Shown one piece after another: positions 6,414 through 13,238 of a DNA stretch of 13,238 nt; the first letter of the stretch is position 1, and every line of letters starts with the position of its first letter. The stretch covers positions 1 through 13,238 of the forward strand of contig JALHDI010000081.1 in NCBI GenBank assembly GCA_022839045.1, given 5' to 3'. Source of the stretch: Sporomusaceae bacterium. Its GTDB lineage: Bacteria > Bacillota_C > Negativicutes > Sporomusales_B > UBA7701. The notes under the pieces are model-generated. The model was not told where the DNA came from and did not search any database. It was given only the letters and a program-made list of their open reading frames with translations. The translations under genes and the position numbers were made by a program.

Positions 6414-8114
6414 TTACAGGGTCGCCAGCAGGGCCTTGATGCCCTCGACGGCCTCCCCTACCGGGAAGAAGTGGACCTCGCCGCTGCGCCGCGTCTTGAC
6501 CTCCACCTTGTTCTCGCTCACCGCCTTGGCGCCGACGGTCACCTTCAGCGGGTAGCCGATCAGGTCGGCGTCCTTGAACTTAACGCCCGCGCGCTCGTCG
6601 CGGTCGTCGAGCACAACCTCGACGCCGGCGACGCCAAGCTCGGCGTAAATCTTCTCCGCCAGCTCGCGCTGGCCCTGGTCGGCGTTGTTCACAGGGATGA
6701 CGGCGGCGTGGAACGGAGCGATCGCCGCCGGCCAGATGATGCCGTTGGCGTCGTTGTTCTGCTCGATGGCGGCGGCCATCGTACGGCTGACGCCGATGCC
6801 GTACGTGCCCATCACGATCGTCTGCTCCTTGCCGTTCTCGTCCAGGTAAGTGGCGTTCAGAGCCTTGGAATACTTGGTGTACAGCTTGAACACCTGGCCC
6901 ACCTCGATGCCGCGCGCCGTCTTCACCGGCACGCCGCAGCGCGGGCAGGGGTCGCCCTCCTGCATAAGGCGGATATCGGCGACGACGGCCGGCTTGAAGT
7001 CGCGGCCGGGGTTGACGTTGACATAGTGGCGATCGGGCTGGTTGGCCCCCACCACCGTATTGTACATCTTCATTACCGTCGCATCGGCCACCACGATGAC
7101 GTCCTTGACGCCGATCGGTCCCATGAACCCGGGGGAAGTGCCGGCGGCGGCCAGGGACGCCTCGTCGGCCATCTGCAGGAATATCGCGCCGACGGCGTTC
7201 TGCACCTTGATCTCGTTCACGTCGTGGTCGCCGCGGACCAGGGCGAACACCAGCCCCTTGTCGGTCATATAGGCCAGCGTCTTGACCGTCTTGTCGGCCG
7301 GCAGGCCGAGGAACTCGGCCACGGCGGCGATCGTCTTCGTGCCGGGGGTGTCCTTGAGGATCAGTTGTTCCGGCTCCTCGGCCTGCGCCGCGATGGGGTG
7401 CAGCTCGGCCTTTTCGACGTTGGCGGCGTAGTCGCAGCCGCCGCAGTAAACGATAGCCGCCTCGCCCGAGTCGGCGATGACCATGAACTCGTGGCTGCCC
7501 TTGCCGCCGATGGCGCCCGGGTCGGCCTCGACCGGGCGGAAAGTCAGCCCGCAGCGGGTGAAGACGCGGCTGTAGGCGTCGTACATCTTGTTGTAGCTGA
7601 CGTCGAGGCCGGCTTCGTCGCGGTCGAAGGAATAGAGATCCTTCATGATGAATTCGCGGCCGCGCATCAGTCCGAACCGCGGCCTGATCTCGTCGCGGAA
7701 CTTGTTCTGGAGCTGGTACAGCATCAGCGGCAGCTGGCGGTAAGAGCGCACCTCGTCGCGGATAAGGGTGGTGATCATCTCCTCGTGGGTCGGCCCCAGG
7801 CAGAAATCGCGGCCGTGGCGGTCCTTGAGGCGGAACATCTCGTCGCCGTAAACGTCCCAGCGGCCCGTCTCCTGCCACATCTCCGCCGGCAGCACGATCG
7901 GCATCAGCAGTTCCTGGCCCCCCTTGGCGTCCATCTCCTCGCGGACGATCTTTTCGATCTTTTTCAGCACCCGCCAGGCCAGGGGCAGGTAGTTGTAAAT
8001 GCCGCCGGCCGCCTTGCGGATGAACCCGGCCCGCAGCATGAGCTGATGGCTGATTACCTCGGCTTCGGCCGGCGTTTCCCGCAGCGTAGGGGCGTAAAGC
8101 TGGGATGCGCGCAT
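6414..8114 (-). CDS. proS: Prolyl-tRNA synthetase, bacterial type with editing insertion
   Basis: A 566-residue class II aminoacyl-tRNA synthetase that charges tRNA-Pro in the cytoplasm. It starts with the typical [20 protein letters not shown]. Visible core elements are GPTHEE (107-112), the motif 2 region [20 protein letters not shown] (144-163) and motif 3 GTYGIGVSR (436-444). Between motifs 2 and 3 lies the INS (YbaK-like) editing domain, about 225-400, that hydrolyses mischarged Ala-tRNA-Pro in the bacterial class. It is flanked by Cys pairs C224/C227 and C390/C393 that could bind zinc. The C-terminal anticodon-binding domain covers about 465-566. It starts 7 nt after ispG; its Shine-Dalgarno GAGGAGG lies within the last codons of ispG, about 12 nt upstream, a rather long spacing. 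It is the last gene of the cluster before the terminator. Confidence 0.98.
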   Translation of the reverse strand: MRASQLYAPTLRETPAEAEVISHQLMLRAGFIRKAAGGIYNYLPLAWRVLKKIEKIVREEMDAKGGQELLMPIVLPAEMWQETGRWDVYGDEMFRLKDRHGRDFCLGPTHEEMITTLIRDEVRSYRQLPLMLYQLQNKFRDEIRPRFGLMRGREFIMKDLYSFDRDEAGLDVSYNKMYDAYSRVFTRCGLTFRPVEADPGAIGGKGSHEFMVIADSGEAAIVYCGGCDYAANVEKAELHPIAAQAEEPEQLILKDTPGTKTIAAVAEFLGLPADKTVKTLAYMTDKGLVFALVRGDHDVNEIKVQNAVGAIFLQMADEASLAAAGTSPGFMGPIGVKDVIVVADATVMKMYNTVVGANQPDRHYVNVNPGRDFKPAVVADIRLMQEGDPCPRCGVPVKTARGIEVGQVFKLYTKYSKALNATYLDENGKEQTIVMGTYGIGVSRTMAAAIEQNNDANGIIWPAAIAPFHAAVIPVNNADQGQRELAEKIYAELGVAGVEVVLDDRDERAGVKFKDADLIGYPLKVTVGAKAVSENKVEVKTRRSGEVHFFPVGEAVEGIKALLATL

Positions 8115-8121
8115 GATAATA

Positions 8122-9204
8122 TTATTCCTCCTCGACGAGTTTGTCTATTTCGGCGAACAGCGCCGTTATCAACTGGTCCTCGGGCACCTTGCGGAGAATC
8201 TCTCCCTTGCGGAAGATCAGCCCCTGCCCTTTGCCGCCGGCCACGCCGATATCGGCTTCCCGCGCCTCGCCGGGGCCGTTGACCACGCAGCCCATCACCG
8301 CCACCTTCAGCGGCTTCCTCACCGTCTTGAGCCGCTCCTCCACCGCCCCGGCGACGGCCACGAGATCGATCTCGGTGCGGCCGCAGGTCGGGCAGGAAAC
8401 GAGAGTCGGGCCGTATTCCCTGAGGCCGAGGGCCTTGAGGATTTCGTTCGCCACCCTCACCTCCTCCACCGGGTCTCCGGTCAGCGACACGCGCACCGTG
8501 TCGCCGATGCCCTCCGCCAGGAGGGCGCCGATGCCGACCGCCGAACGGATGATGCCGGTATTGACCGTGCCCGCCTCGGTGATCCCGAGGTGGAGGGGAT
8601 AGTCCACCGCCCGCGACATCAGCCGGTAGGCCTCCAGCGTCAGGGGCACGTCGTGGGCTTTGAGGGATACCTTGATATCGTAAAAGTCCAGTTTTTCGAG
8701 AATGCGGATATGGCCGAGGGCGCTCTCCACCATCGCCGCGGCGGTGGCGTGGCCGCCGTGCTTGGCGAGCAGCGTCTTGTCCAGCGAGCCGGCGTTCACG
8801 CCGATGCGGATCGGCACGCGGCGCTTCCGGGCCGCCTTCACGACAGCCGCGACGTGGTCCGGGTCGCCGATGTTGCCGGGGTTGAGGCGCAGGCCGTCGA
8901 TGCCCCGCTCCAAAGCAGCCAGCGCCAACCGGTGGTCGAAGTGGATATCGGCGACGATGGGCACGTCCCCCACCGCCTCCTTGATGGCCGCTAACGCTTC
9001 GGCGGCTGCCGTGTCGGGAACGGCCACCCGGACGATATCGCAGCCGGCGGCGGTCAGGCGGCCGATCTGGGCGACGGTGGCGGCCACGTCGTCGGTCTTG
9101 GTGTTGGTCATCGACTGTACGGATATGGGCGCGTTGCCGCCCACGGTTATCTTGCCGATACGGACCGGCGCGGTGCGTTTGCGCTTGATCGCCATCGCCG
9201 TCAC
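8122..9204 (-). CDS. ispG: 4-hydroxy-3-methylbut-2-enyl diphosphate synthase (IspG/GcpE)
   Basis: A 360-residue iron-sulfur enzyme of the MEP isoprenoid pathway that reductively converts MEcPP to HMBPP. The N-terminal TIM-barrel segment includes [25 protein letters not shown] and LRLNPGNIG. The C-terminal [4Fe-4S] site shows C271 and C274 ([12 protein letters not shown]), C306 and E313 ([12 protein letters not shown]), the expected three Cys plus one Glu. Start: a GTG at 9204 overlaps the rseP stop as GTGA. An ATG three codons later (9195) has a weak GGTGA just upstream and is an alternative giving 357 residues. Length matches the single-domain bacterial form. It acts two pathway families upstream of the carrier lipid made by UppS in the same cluster. 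Confidence 0.97.
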   Translation of the reverse strand: MTAMAIKRKRTAPVRIGKITVGGNAPISVQSMTNTKTDDVAATVAQIGRLTAAGCDIVRVAVPDTAAAEALAAIKEAVGDVPIVADIHFDHRLALAALERGIDGLRLNPGNIGDPDHVAAVVKAARKRRVPIRIGVNAGSLDKTLLAKHGGHATAAAMVESALGHIRILEKLDFYDIKVSLKAHDVPLTLEAYRLMSRAVDYPLHLGITEAGTVNTGIIRSAVGIGALLAEGIGDTVRVSLTGDPVEEVRVANEILKALGLREYGPTLVSCPTCGRTEIDLVAVAGAVEERLKTVRKPLKVAVMGCVVNGPGEAREADIGVAGGKGQGLIFRKGEILRKVPEDQLITALFAEIDKLVEEE

Positions 9205-10232
9205 CAGAAAATCCGCGTGATATCTTTGAACGTCGCCAGCAGCAGCAGCGTCATCAGCAGCGCAAAGCCGATCGTCTGGATGATCTGCAGCTTGCTGCGG
9301 CTCAGAGGCTTGCCGCGCACGGCCTCGACCGCCAGCGTCACGAGGTGGCCGCCGTCGAGCACCGGCACCGGCAGGAGGTTGATGAGTCCGAGGTTGATGC
9401 TGAGGAAAGCGGCGAACTGGAGGAGCGGCAGAAAGCCCAACTGGGCCACCTGGCCGGTCATCTGCGCTACGCCGATCGGTCCGGCCACATCGGCCGGCGC
9501 CTGGCCGATGATCATCTGCACCAGGCCGGTGAAAATGGCGGCTGTCACGACCGCCGTCTGTTTTACGGCCATCGCGAAGGCTTCGCCCGGTCCCGGCCGA
9601 TAGTTCGTTACCTGCGGCGTGACGCCGATGATGCCGCGGTTCATTTTCGCGTCGTGTTCGGGAACGAGAACCGCCTCTTTGGTGACGCCGCCGCGGTCGT
9701 ATACGATGGTTATCTGTTTGTTGGCGTTTACCCGGATTACCTGGACAAAATCCATCCAGGTCTCGATCTTGCCGCCGTTCACGGCCATGATGCGGTCGCC
9801 GGCGGCCAGTCCGGCCCGGGCCGCCGGCCTGTCGGCCATGATATTGCCGATGATCGGCTTGTCGGAAGCCTGGTCAACGCCCGCGCCGAGCAGGACGATG
9901 AAGAACAGCAGCACCGGCAGCACGAAATTCATCAGCGAGCCGGCGGCGATGACCAGCATCCGCGCCCAGATCGGCTTCGAGCCGTAGGACTTCTCGGTCT
10001 GTTCCTCGTCGGGGTCCATGCCGGCGATCTTGACGAAGCCGCCCAGCGGGATGAGGTTCAGGGAATAAACCGTTTCGCCGAATCTCTTGCTGGCCAGGGC
10101 CGGCCCGAAGCCGATGCCGAACTCGCGTACCCCCATGCCGGTAAGGCGGGCGGTCACGAAATGGCCGACCTCGTGGACGAGGACCAGCAGGCCGAGAACA
10201 AAAATCGTGGCGACAATCGTGGTCGTCAACAA
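9201..10232 (-). CDS. rseP: RseP/RasP-type site-2 intramembrane zinc metalloprotease
   Basis: A 343-residue integral membrane protease that cleaves membrane-bound substrates such as anti-sigma factors and signal-peptide remnants. The first transmembrane helix carries the zinc motif HEVGH (H20, E21, H24); D293 in [12 protein letters not shown] is the third-ligand LDG motif near the C-terminus. A single PDZ domain lies at about 125-195, typical of Bacillota, whereas E. coli RseP has two. Hydrophobic segments are visible at about 5-24, 92-117, 270-290 and 318-335. Start: tandem TTG codons at 10232 and 10229 follow AGAGGTGG, and a start here puts HExxH at the usual position in the first helix. 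An upstream in-frame ATG (10298) would overlap dxr and add a non-hydrophobic tail. It is 20 nt after dxr. Confidence 0.95.
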   Translation of the reverse strand: MLTTTIVATIFVLGLLVLVHEVGHFVTARLTGMGVREFGIGFGPALASKRFGETVYSLNLIPLGGFVKIAGMDPDEEQTEKSYGSKPIWARMLVIAAGSLMNFVLPVLLFFIVLLGAGVDQASDKPIIGNIMADRPAARAGLAAGDRIMAVNGGKIETWMDFVQVIRVNANKQITIVYDRGGVTKEAVLVPEHDAKMNRGIIGVTPQVTNYRPGPGEAFAMAVKQTAVVTAAIFTGLVQMIIGQAPADVAGPIGVAQMTGQVAQLGFLPLLQFAAFLSINLGLINLLPVPVLDGGHLVTLAVEAVRGKPLSRSKLQIIQTIGFALLMTLLLLATFKDITRIFW

Positions 10233-10252
10233 GCTTCCACCTCTTCCAAGGG

Positions 10253-11410
10253 TTATTTCAGTTCGGGAACAATCCGGGCCACGAGCGCCCGCGCCCATTC
10301 GTCGGCGGCGCAGAGGTCATCGAGCGCCGGGGCGGCGACGGTCGCGTGGGCGTCGAGCGCGCGGCGGATCGACGCGGCGATGGCGGTGAAAGGGATCTCC
10401 CCGGCCAGAAAGGCGTTGACGGCCGCTTCGTTGGCGGCGTTGAAGACACAGGGGGCTGTGCCGCCGCGCCGTCCGGCCTCGTACCCCATGGCCAGTGCCG
10501 GGAACCGGTCGGTGTCGGGCGGTGCGAAGGTCAGCCCGGTTAAGGTCGTGAAATCGAGGCGGGCGAAATCCGCCGGCCAGCGGTCGGGAGCGCTGAACGC
10601 GTACTGGATTGGCAGGTGCATGTCGGGACGGCCGAGCTGGGCCATCACCGACCCGTCCACGAACTCCACCATCGAATGGATGATGCTCTGGGGGTGGACG
10701 ACGACGTCGATGTTGTCGTAGCCGACATCGAACAGCCAGCGGGCCTCGATGACCTCGAGCCCTTTGTTGGCCAGCGTCGCCGAATCGACGGTTATCTTGC
10801 GGCCCATCGACCAGTTGGGGTGGCGCAGGCATTCGGCCACGGTGACGCCGGGCAGCGTCTCCTTGGCCCGCTCGCGGAACGGGCCGCCCGAGGCGGTCAG
10901 GATCAGGCGGCGGACACCGGCCCTCCCCTCCCCCTGCAGGCACTGCAAGATGGCGCTATGCTCGCTGTCCACCGGCAGGATGGCGACGCCGCGTCTCTTC
11001 GCCGCGGCCATGACAAGCTCGCCGGCCGCCACCAGCGTTTCCTTGTTGGCCAGGGCAATATTCTTGCCGGCCTCGATGGCCGCCAGCGTCGGCCGGAGGC
11101 CGGCGAAGCCGACCAGCGACGTCAGAACGGTGTCCGCTTCCGCCAGGGTGGCGGCGGCGGTCAGCCCCTCCTCGCCAGCCATGATCTTGGCCGGTCCGCG
11201 GTAGCGGCCGCGCAGCCGGTCGGCGGCTTCGCCGTCGGCGAGCACGGCCAGCGTCGGCCGGAAACGTTCGAGTTGTTCGGCCAGCAGTTGGTCGTTGTGA
11301 TGGGCCGCCAGGGCGACGACCCGGAAACGGTCGGGATTAGCGGCCGCCACCTCGAGGGCTTGGGTGCCGATCGAGCCGGTCGAGCCTAAAACGGCGATGC
11401 GCTTTAGCAT
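10253..11410 (-). CDS. dxr: 1-deoxy-D-xylulose-5-phosphate reductoisomerase
   Basis: A 385-residue enzyme converting DXP to 2-C-methyl-D-erythritol 4-phosphate with NADPH, the committed MEP-pathway step and the fosmidomycin target. The N-terminal Rossmann motif is GSTGSIG (9-15). Metal-binding residues are D148 and E150 (PVDSEHSA) and E219 (NKGLEVIEA). Other conserved blocks are ANKETLVAAGE, LTASGGPF, HPNWSMGRKITVDSATL and the VHPQSIIHSMVEF strand. Length is normal. The ATG at 11410 has AAGGAG 6 nt upstream; the gene starts 20 nt after cdsA and is followed 20 nt later by rseP. The dxr-rseP-ispG order is common in Bacillota. Confidence 0.98.
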   Translation of the reverse strand: MLKRIAVLGSTGSIGTQALEVAAANPDRFRVVALAAHHNDQLLAEQLERFRPTLAVLADGEAADRLRGRYRGPAKIMAGEEGLTAAATLAEADTVLTSLVGFAGLRPTLAAIEAGKNIALANKETLVAAGELVMAAAKRRGVAILPVDSEHSAILQCLQGEGRAGVRRLILTASGGPFRERAKETLPGVTVAECLRHPNWSMGRKITVDSATLANKGLEVIEARWLFDVGYDNIDVVVHPQSIIHSMVEFVDGSVMAQLGRPDMHLPIQYAFSAPDRWPADFARLDFTTLTGLTFAPPDTDRFPALAMGYEAGRRGGTAPCVFNAANEAAVNAFLAGEIPFTAIAASIRRALDAHATVAAPALDDLCAADEWARALVARIVPELK

Positions 11411-11430
11411 GAAATTCTCCTTGCGGCGCG

Positions 11431-12258
11431 TCAGCGCACGATGAATAGATGGAGATAGTAATAAACGGCCGGCGCGGCGAACATGACGCTGTCGAAGCGG
11501 TCGAGCACCCCGCCGTGGCCGGGCAGCAGCCGGCCGGAATCCTTGACGCCGCAGAACCTTTTCATCGACGACTCCACAAGGTCGCCGACCGGAGCGACGA
11601 TGCCCACCAGCAGGCCGATGGCGGCGCTGTGGCCGAGCGGCAGCGCGCAGGCGGCGCCCATAGCGGTCACGCCGATGACGCTGCCGGCTACGCCGCCGAC
11701 GGTGCCCTCCCAGGTTTTACCCGGGCTGACCTTCGGCGCCAGCTTATGGCGGCCGAATTTCGAGCCGACGAAGTAGGCGAAGGTATCGGACGACCAAGTG
11801 CCTACGAACGCCAGCCACAGATAGACGGCGCCGGCCGACAGGGGGCCGAATTTGGTGGCCATCACCAGCGAGTGGTCGGTGAACCGCAGCAGCATGAGGT
11901 GGGCGAACGCCAGGCCGATGTAGACCACGCCGGCGATGGTAGCGGTCGCGTTCTGGAAGGTGAAGCGCTCTGGGACGACGACCGTCTTGGCCATGACGAC
12001 GAAGGCGATCAACAGCACCACCGCCACCGTCTCGCGCGCGTTGCCCAACCAGGCCGTGCCCCAGATAAGGGCGATGCCGCCCAGCCCCAGCCAGTAGGCG
12101 GTCTCTACCTGTCGGCAACGCGCCATCGCCGAGAACTCGTGCCAGGCGAGCAGCGTGAGGACGAGGGCGGCGAGGGCGAACACCCATTGCCCGTAGTTTA
12201 CGACGTATATAGCGATTATTATGCCGATTACGGCCGTTATAACCCTATGGATGAGCAT
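11431..12258 (-). CDS. cdsA: Phosphatidate cytidylyltransferase (CDP-diacylglycerol synthase)
   Basis: A 275-residue polytopic membrane enzyme that makes CDP-diacylglycerol from phosphatidic acid and CTP, the branch point to all major phospholipids. The C-terminal family signature runs from S231 to D256 and contains SMKRFCGVKDSGRLLPGHGG then VLDRFD, matching the S-x-x-K-R-x4-K-D ... H-G-G-x-x-D-R-x-D pattern; the upstream SPGKTWEG block (178-185) is also conserved. Several transmembrane helices are visible, including about 5-23, 25-40, 77-95, 105-125 and 190-222. The ATG at 12258 lies 8 nt after the uppS stop, and its AGGTG ribosome-binding site overlaps that stop codon, suggesting coupling. 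Confidence 0.97.
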   Translation of the reverse strand: MLIHRVITAVIGIIIAIYVVNYGQWVFALAALVLTLLAWHEFSAMARCRQVETAYWLGLGGIALIWGTAWLGNARETVAVVLLIAFVVMAKTVVVPERFTFQNATATIAGVVYIGLAFAHLMLLRFTDHSLVMATKFGPLSAGAVYLWLAFVGTWSSDTFAYFVGSKFGRHKLAPKVSPGKTWEGTVGGVAGSVIGVTAMGAACALPLGHSAAIGLLVGIVAPVGDLVESSMKRFCGVKDSGRLLPGHGGVLDRFDSVMFAAPAVYYYLHLFIVR

Positions 12259-12266
12259 CTATACAC

Positions 12267-13037
12267 CTACTTCTTCAGCCCGCCGAACCGCCGGTCGCGC
12301 CGCTGAAAGTCGGCCACGGCGGCGATTAAGTGTTCGGACCGGAAATCGGGCCAGTTGATATCAGTGAACCAGAATTCGGCGTACGCCGACTGCCAGAGAA
12401 GGAAATTGCTGATCCGCAGATCGCCGGCCGGCCGGATGAGCAGGTCGGGGTCGGGCAGGCCGGCGGTGTAGAGGTGCCGGCCGATGAGCTCTTCGCTGAT
12501 ATCGTCCGGTTTGAGGCCGCCGGCGGCCGCCGCCGCGGCGATCAGCCGCACCGCCCGGGTGATCTCCGCCCGCCCGCCGTAGTTCACGGCGATATTGAGC
12601 ACCAGGCCGGCGTTCGCGGCGGTCATGCCTTCGGCCCGGTCGATCTTGGCCTTGAGACCGGACGCCAGTTCGTCGGTCTTGCCGCTGAAACGGACCCTGA
12701 TGCCGTTCTCGTTCAGTTCGTCGATCTCGTTATCGAGATAATCGGAAAAGAGGTTCATGAGCAAATCGACCTCCTCCGCCGGCCGTTTCCAGTTCTCGGT
12801 GGAGAAAGCGTACGTCGTGAGCACGCCGATGCCCAGCTCGGCCGTCGTGCGCACGATCGCCTTGAGGGCCTCGGCCCCCGCCCGGTGGCCGAAGGTGCGC
12901 GGCAAGCCGCGCTTCTGAGCCCAGCGGCCGTTGCCGTCCATAATGATGGCGACGTGACGCGGGACGCGGGCCGGGTCAAGATCGCCGAAAGCTTTTTCGC
13001 TCTGCTGGCCAGTGCGTCCGAACCATTTTTTCCACAC
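12267..13037 (-). CDS. uppS: Undecaprenyl diphosphate synthase (cis-prenyltransferase, UppS)
   Basis: A 256-residue cis-prenyltransferase that extends farnesyl diphosphate with isopentenyl diphosphate to the C55 carrier for peptidoglycan and other surface polymers. The catalytic MDGNGRWA motif places D34; further hallmarks are GHRAGAE (50-56), TTYAFSTENWKRP, NIAVNYGGR and the C-terminal RPAGDLRISNFLLWQ (202-216) followed by E221 in the Mg-binding region. Start: the GTG at 13037 has GAGGAG about 10 nt upstream and gives the usual short basic N-terminus. The in-frame ATG at 13142 would overlap the preceding gene and a hairpin, so I reject it. The poly-Ala run near residue 167 is a mild oddity of the GC-rich codon use. 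Confidence 0.96.
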   Translation of the reverse strand: MWKKWFGRTGQQSEKAFGDLDPARVPRHVAIIMDGNGRWAQKRGLPRTFGHRAGAEALKAIVRTTAELGIGVLTTYAFSTENWKRPAEEVDLLMNLFSDYLDNEIDELNENGIRVRFSGKTDELASGLKAKIDRAEGMTAANAGLVLNIAVNYGGRAEITRAVRLIAAAAAAGGLKPDDISEELIGRHLYTAGLPDPDLLIRPAGDLRISNFLLWQSAYAEFWFTDINWPDFRSEHLIAAVADFQRRDRRFGGLKK

Positions 13038-13067
13038 GTTAGTGCGACTCCTCGATATCGTAATTAT

Positions 13068-13091
13068 AAGCCCCCTCTTACGAGGGGGCTT
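13068..13091 (-). terminator. Perfect 10-bp hairpin overlapping the upstream gene's stop codon (weak terminator/attenuator candidate)
   Basis: AAGCCCCCTC, loop GTAA (minus strand), then GAGGGGGCTT: ten paired bases, very GC-rich. On the minus strand it is followed by ATAATTACG, not a T-run, so it is a weak terminator at best and may allow read-through into uppS. The TAA in the loop is the stop codon of the preceding gene. A TATAAT hexamer (13068-13063) follows directly but no -35 element is evident. Confidence 0.5.
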
Positions 13092-13238
13092 TCCCCATCT
13101 TGGCTGCGACAAGCAGGCGACGCTGTCCGTCTTCGCCCTCAAGCTCCCTGACGACGTAGAGCATATCCTCCGCCAGCGGAAAGTAGTGGCGCGACGGACG
13201 CGTTACGGTCACCGTGAAAGCGACGTTGCGCGCCGCCA
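13078..13238 (-). CDS. C-terminal end of an unidentified protein (cut by window edge)
   Basis: One minus-strand frame is open from the window edge to a TAA at 13080-13078 and encodes 52 residues, including RNVAFTVTVTRPSRHYFPLA and ending LLVAAKMGKAPS. The other two minus frames hit stops. Third codon positions are GC-rich like the neighbouring genes, and the sequence is mixed charged/hydrophobic, so I believe it is coding. I do not recognise the family. It is not the C-terminus of ribosome recycling factor, which commonly precedes uppS. It ends 40 bp before the uppS start with a hairpin over its stop codon. No start or total length can be given. Confidence 0.6.
   Translation of the reverse strand, partial: AARNVAFTVTVTRPSRHYFPLAEDMLYVVRELEGEDGQRRLLVAAKMGKAPS

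Noticed and set aside
6300..8282. 660-codon plus-strand frame opposite proS
   Set aside because: It runs antisense through the entire proS gene and into ispG with low-complexity shadow composition; ProRS motifs on the minus strand are complete.
10233..10298. N-terminal extension of rseP to an ATG at 10298
   Set aside because: It would overlap the end of dxr and place the HExxH helix too far from the N-terminus; the TTG at 10232 has AGAGGTGG directly upstream.
13038..13142. N-terminal extension of uppS to an ATG at 13142
   Set aside because: It overlaps the upstream coding frame and the hairpin, adds a non-conserved basic tail, and the GTG at 13037 has a proper ribosome-binding site.
8113..13151. 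Other plus-strand frames opposite ispG, rseP, dxr, cdsA and uppS (257-458 codons)
   Set aside because: Same antisense-shadow pattern; each lies opposite a confidently identified gene and none has recognisable family content.
1..13238. Mobile elements, CRISPR arrays, phage or defence genes
   Set aside because: No transposase, integrase, terminal inverted repeats, direct-repeat arrays or att-like duplications were seen; gene order and codon use are uniform and housekeeping throughout.

Overview
The window carries a slice of the conserved Bacillota (Firmicutes) housekeeping region that runs from isoprenoid and phospholipid genes to the nusA-infB translation and transcription operon. Every gene I can support lies on the minus strand, so transcription order runs from high to low coordinates. 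The gene order uppS-cdsA-dxr-rseP-ispG-proS-polC-rimP-nusA-ylxR-ylxQ-infB, together with a PolC-type replicase, points to Bacillota. GC is high by eye (about 60%) and third codon positions are strongly GC-rich. A PolC without its usual exonuclease insert and G-rich Shine-Dalgarno sequences would fit a Negativicutes/Sporomusaceae-like lineage or a high-GC clostridial one. That placement is inference, not proof.

Layout in transcription order. (1) 13238-13078: C-terminal end of an unidentified gene whose stop codon sits in the loop of a perfect hairpin. (2) 13037-6414: uppS, cdsA, dxr, rseP, ispG and proS, with gaps of 20 nt or less or 4-nt overlaps, closed by a clear intrinsic terminator at 6372-6402. 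This set joins the MEP pathway (dxr, ispG) to undecaprenyl carrier synthesis (uppS), CDP-diacylglycerol synthesis (cdsA), a site-2 membrane protease (rseP) and prolyl-tRNA synthetase. (3) A leader/intergenic stretch of about 255 bp with inverted repeats, then polC (6116-2445) as its own unit. (4) A near-consensus promoter just past the polC stop and a roughly 160-nt leader with a perfect 22-bp palindrome, leading into rimP, nusA, ylxR (rnpM), ylxQ and the first 25 codons of infB.

The most notable feature is PolC. The DEDD 3'-5' exonuclease normally inserted in its PHP domain is missing, so the PHP domain is contiguous. All nine expected PHP metal ligands are present, including an Asp that I recall as Asn in Bacillus-type PolC. 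This makes PHP-based proofreading, as described for mycobacterial DnaE1, a testable possibility. Secondary points are the regulatory architecture upstream of polC and rimP, and the unidentified gene where frr is commonly found. No mobile elements, CRISPR arrays, tRNAs or rRNAs were seen.
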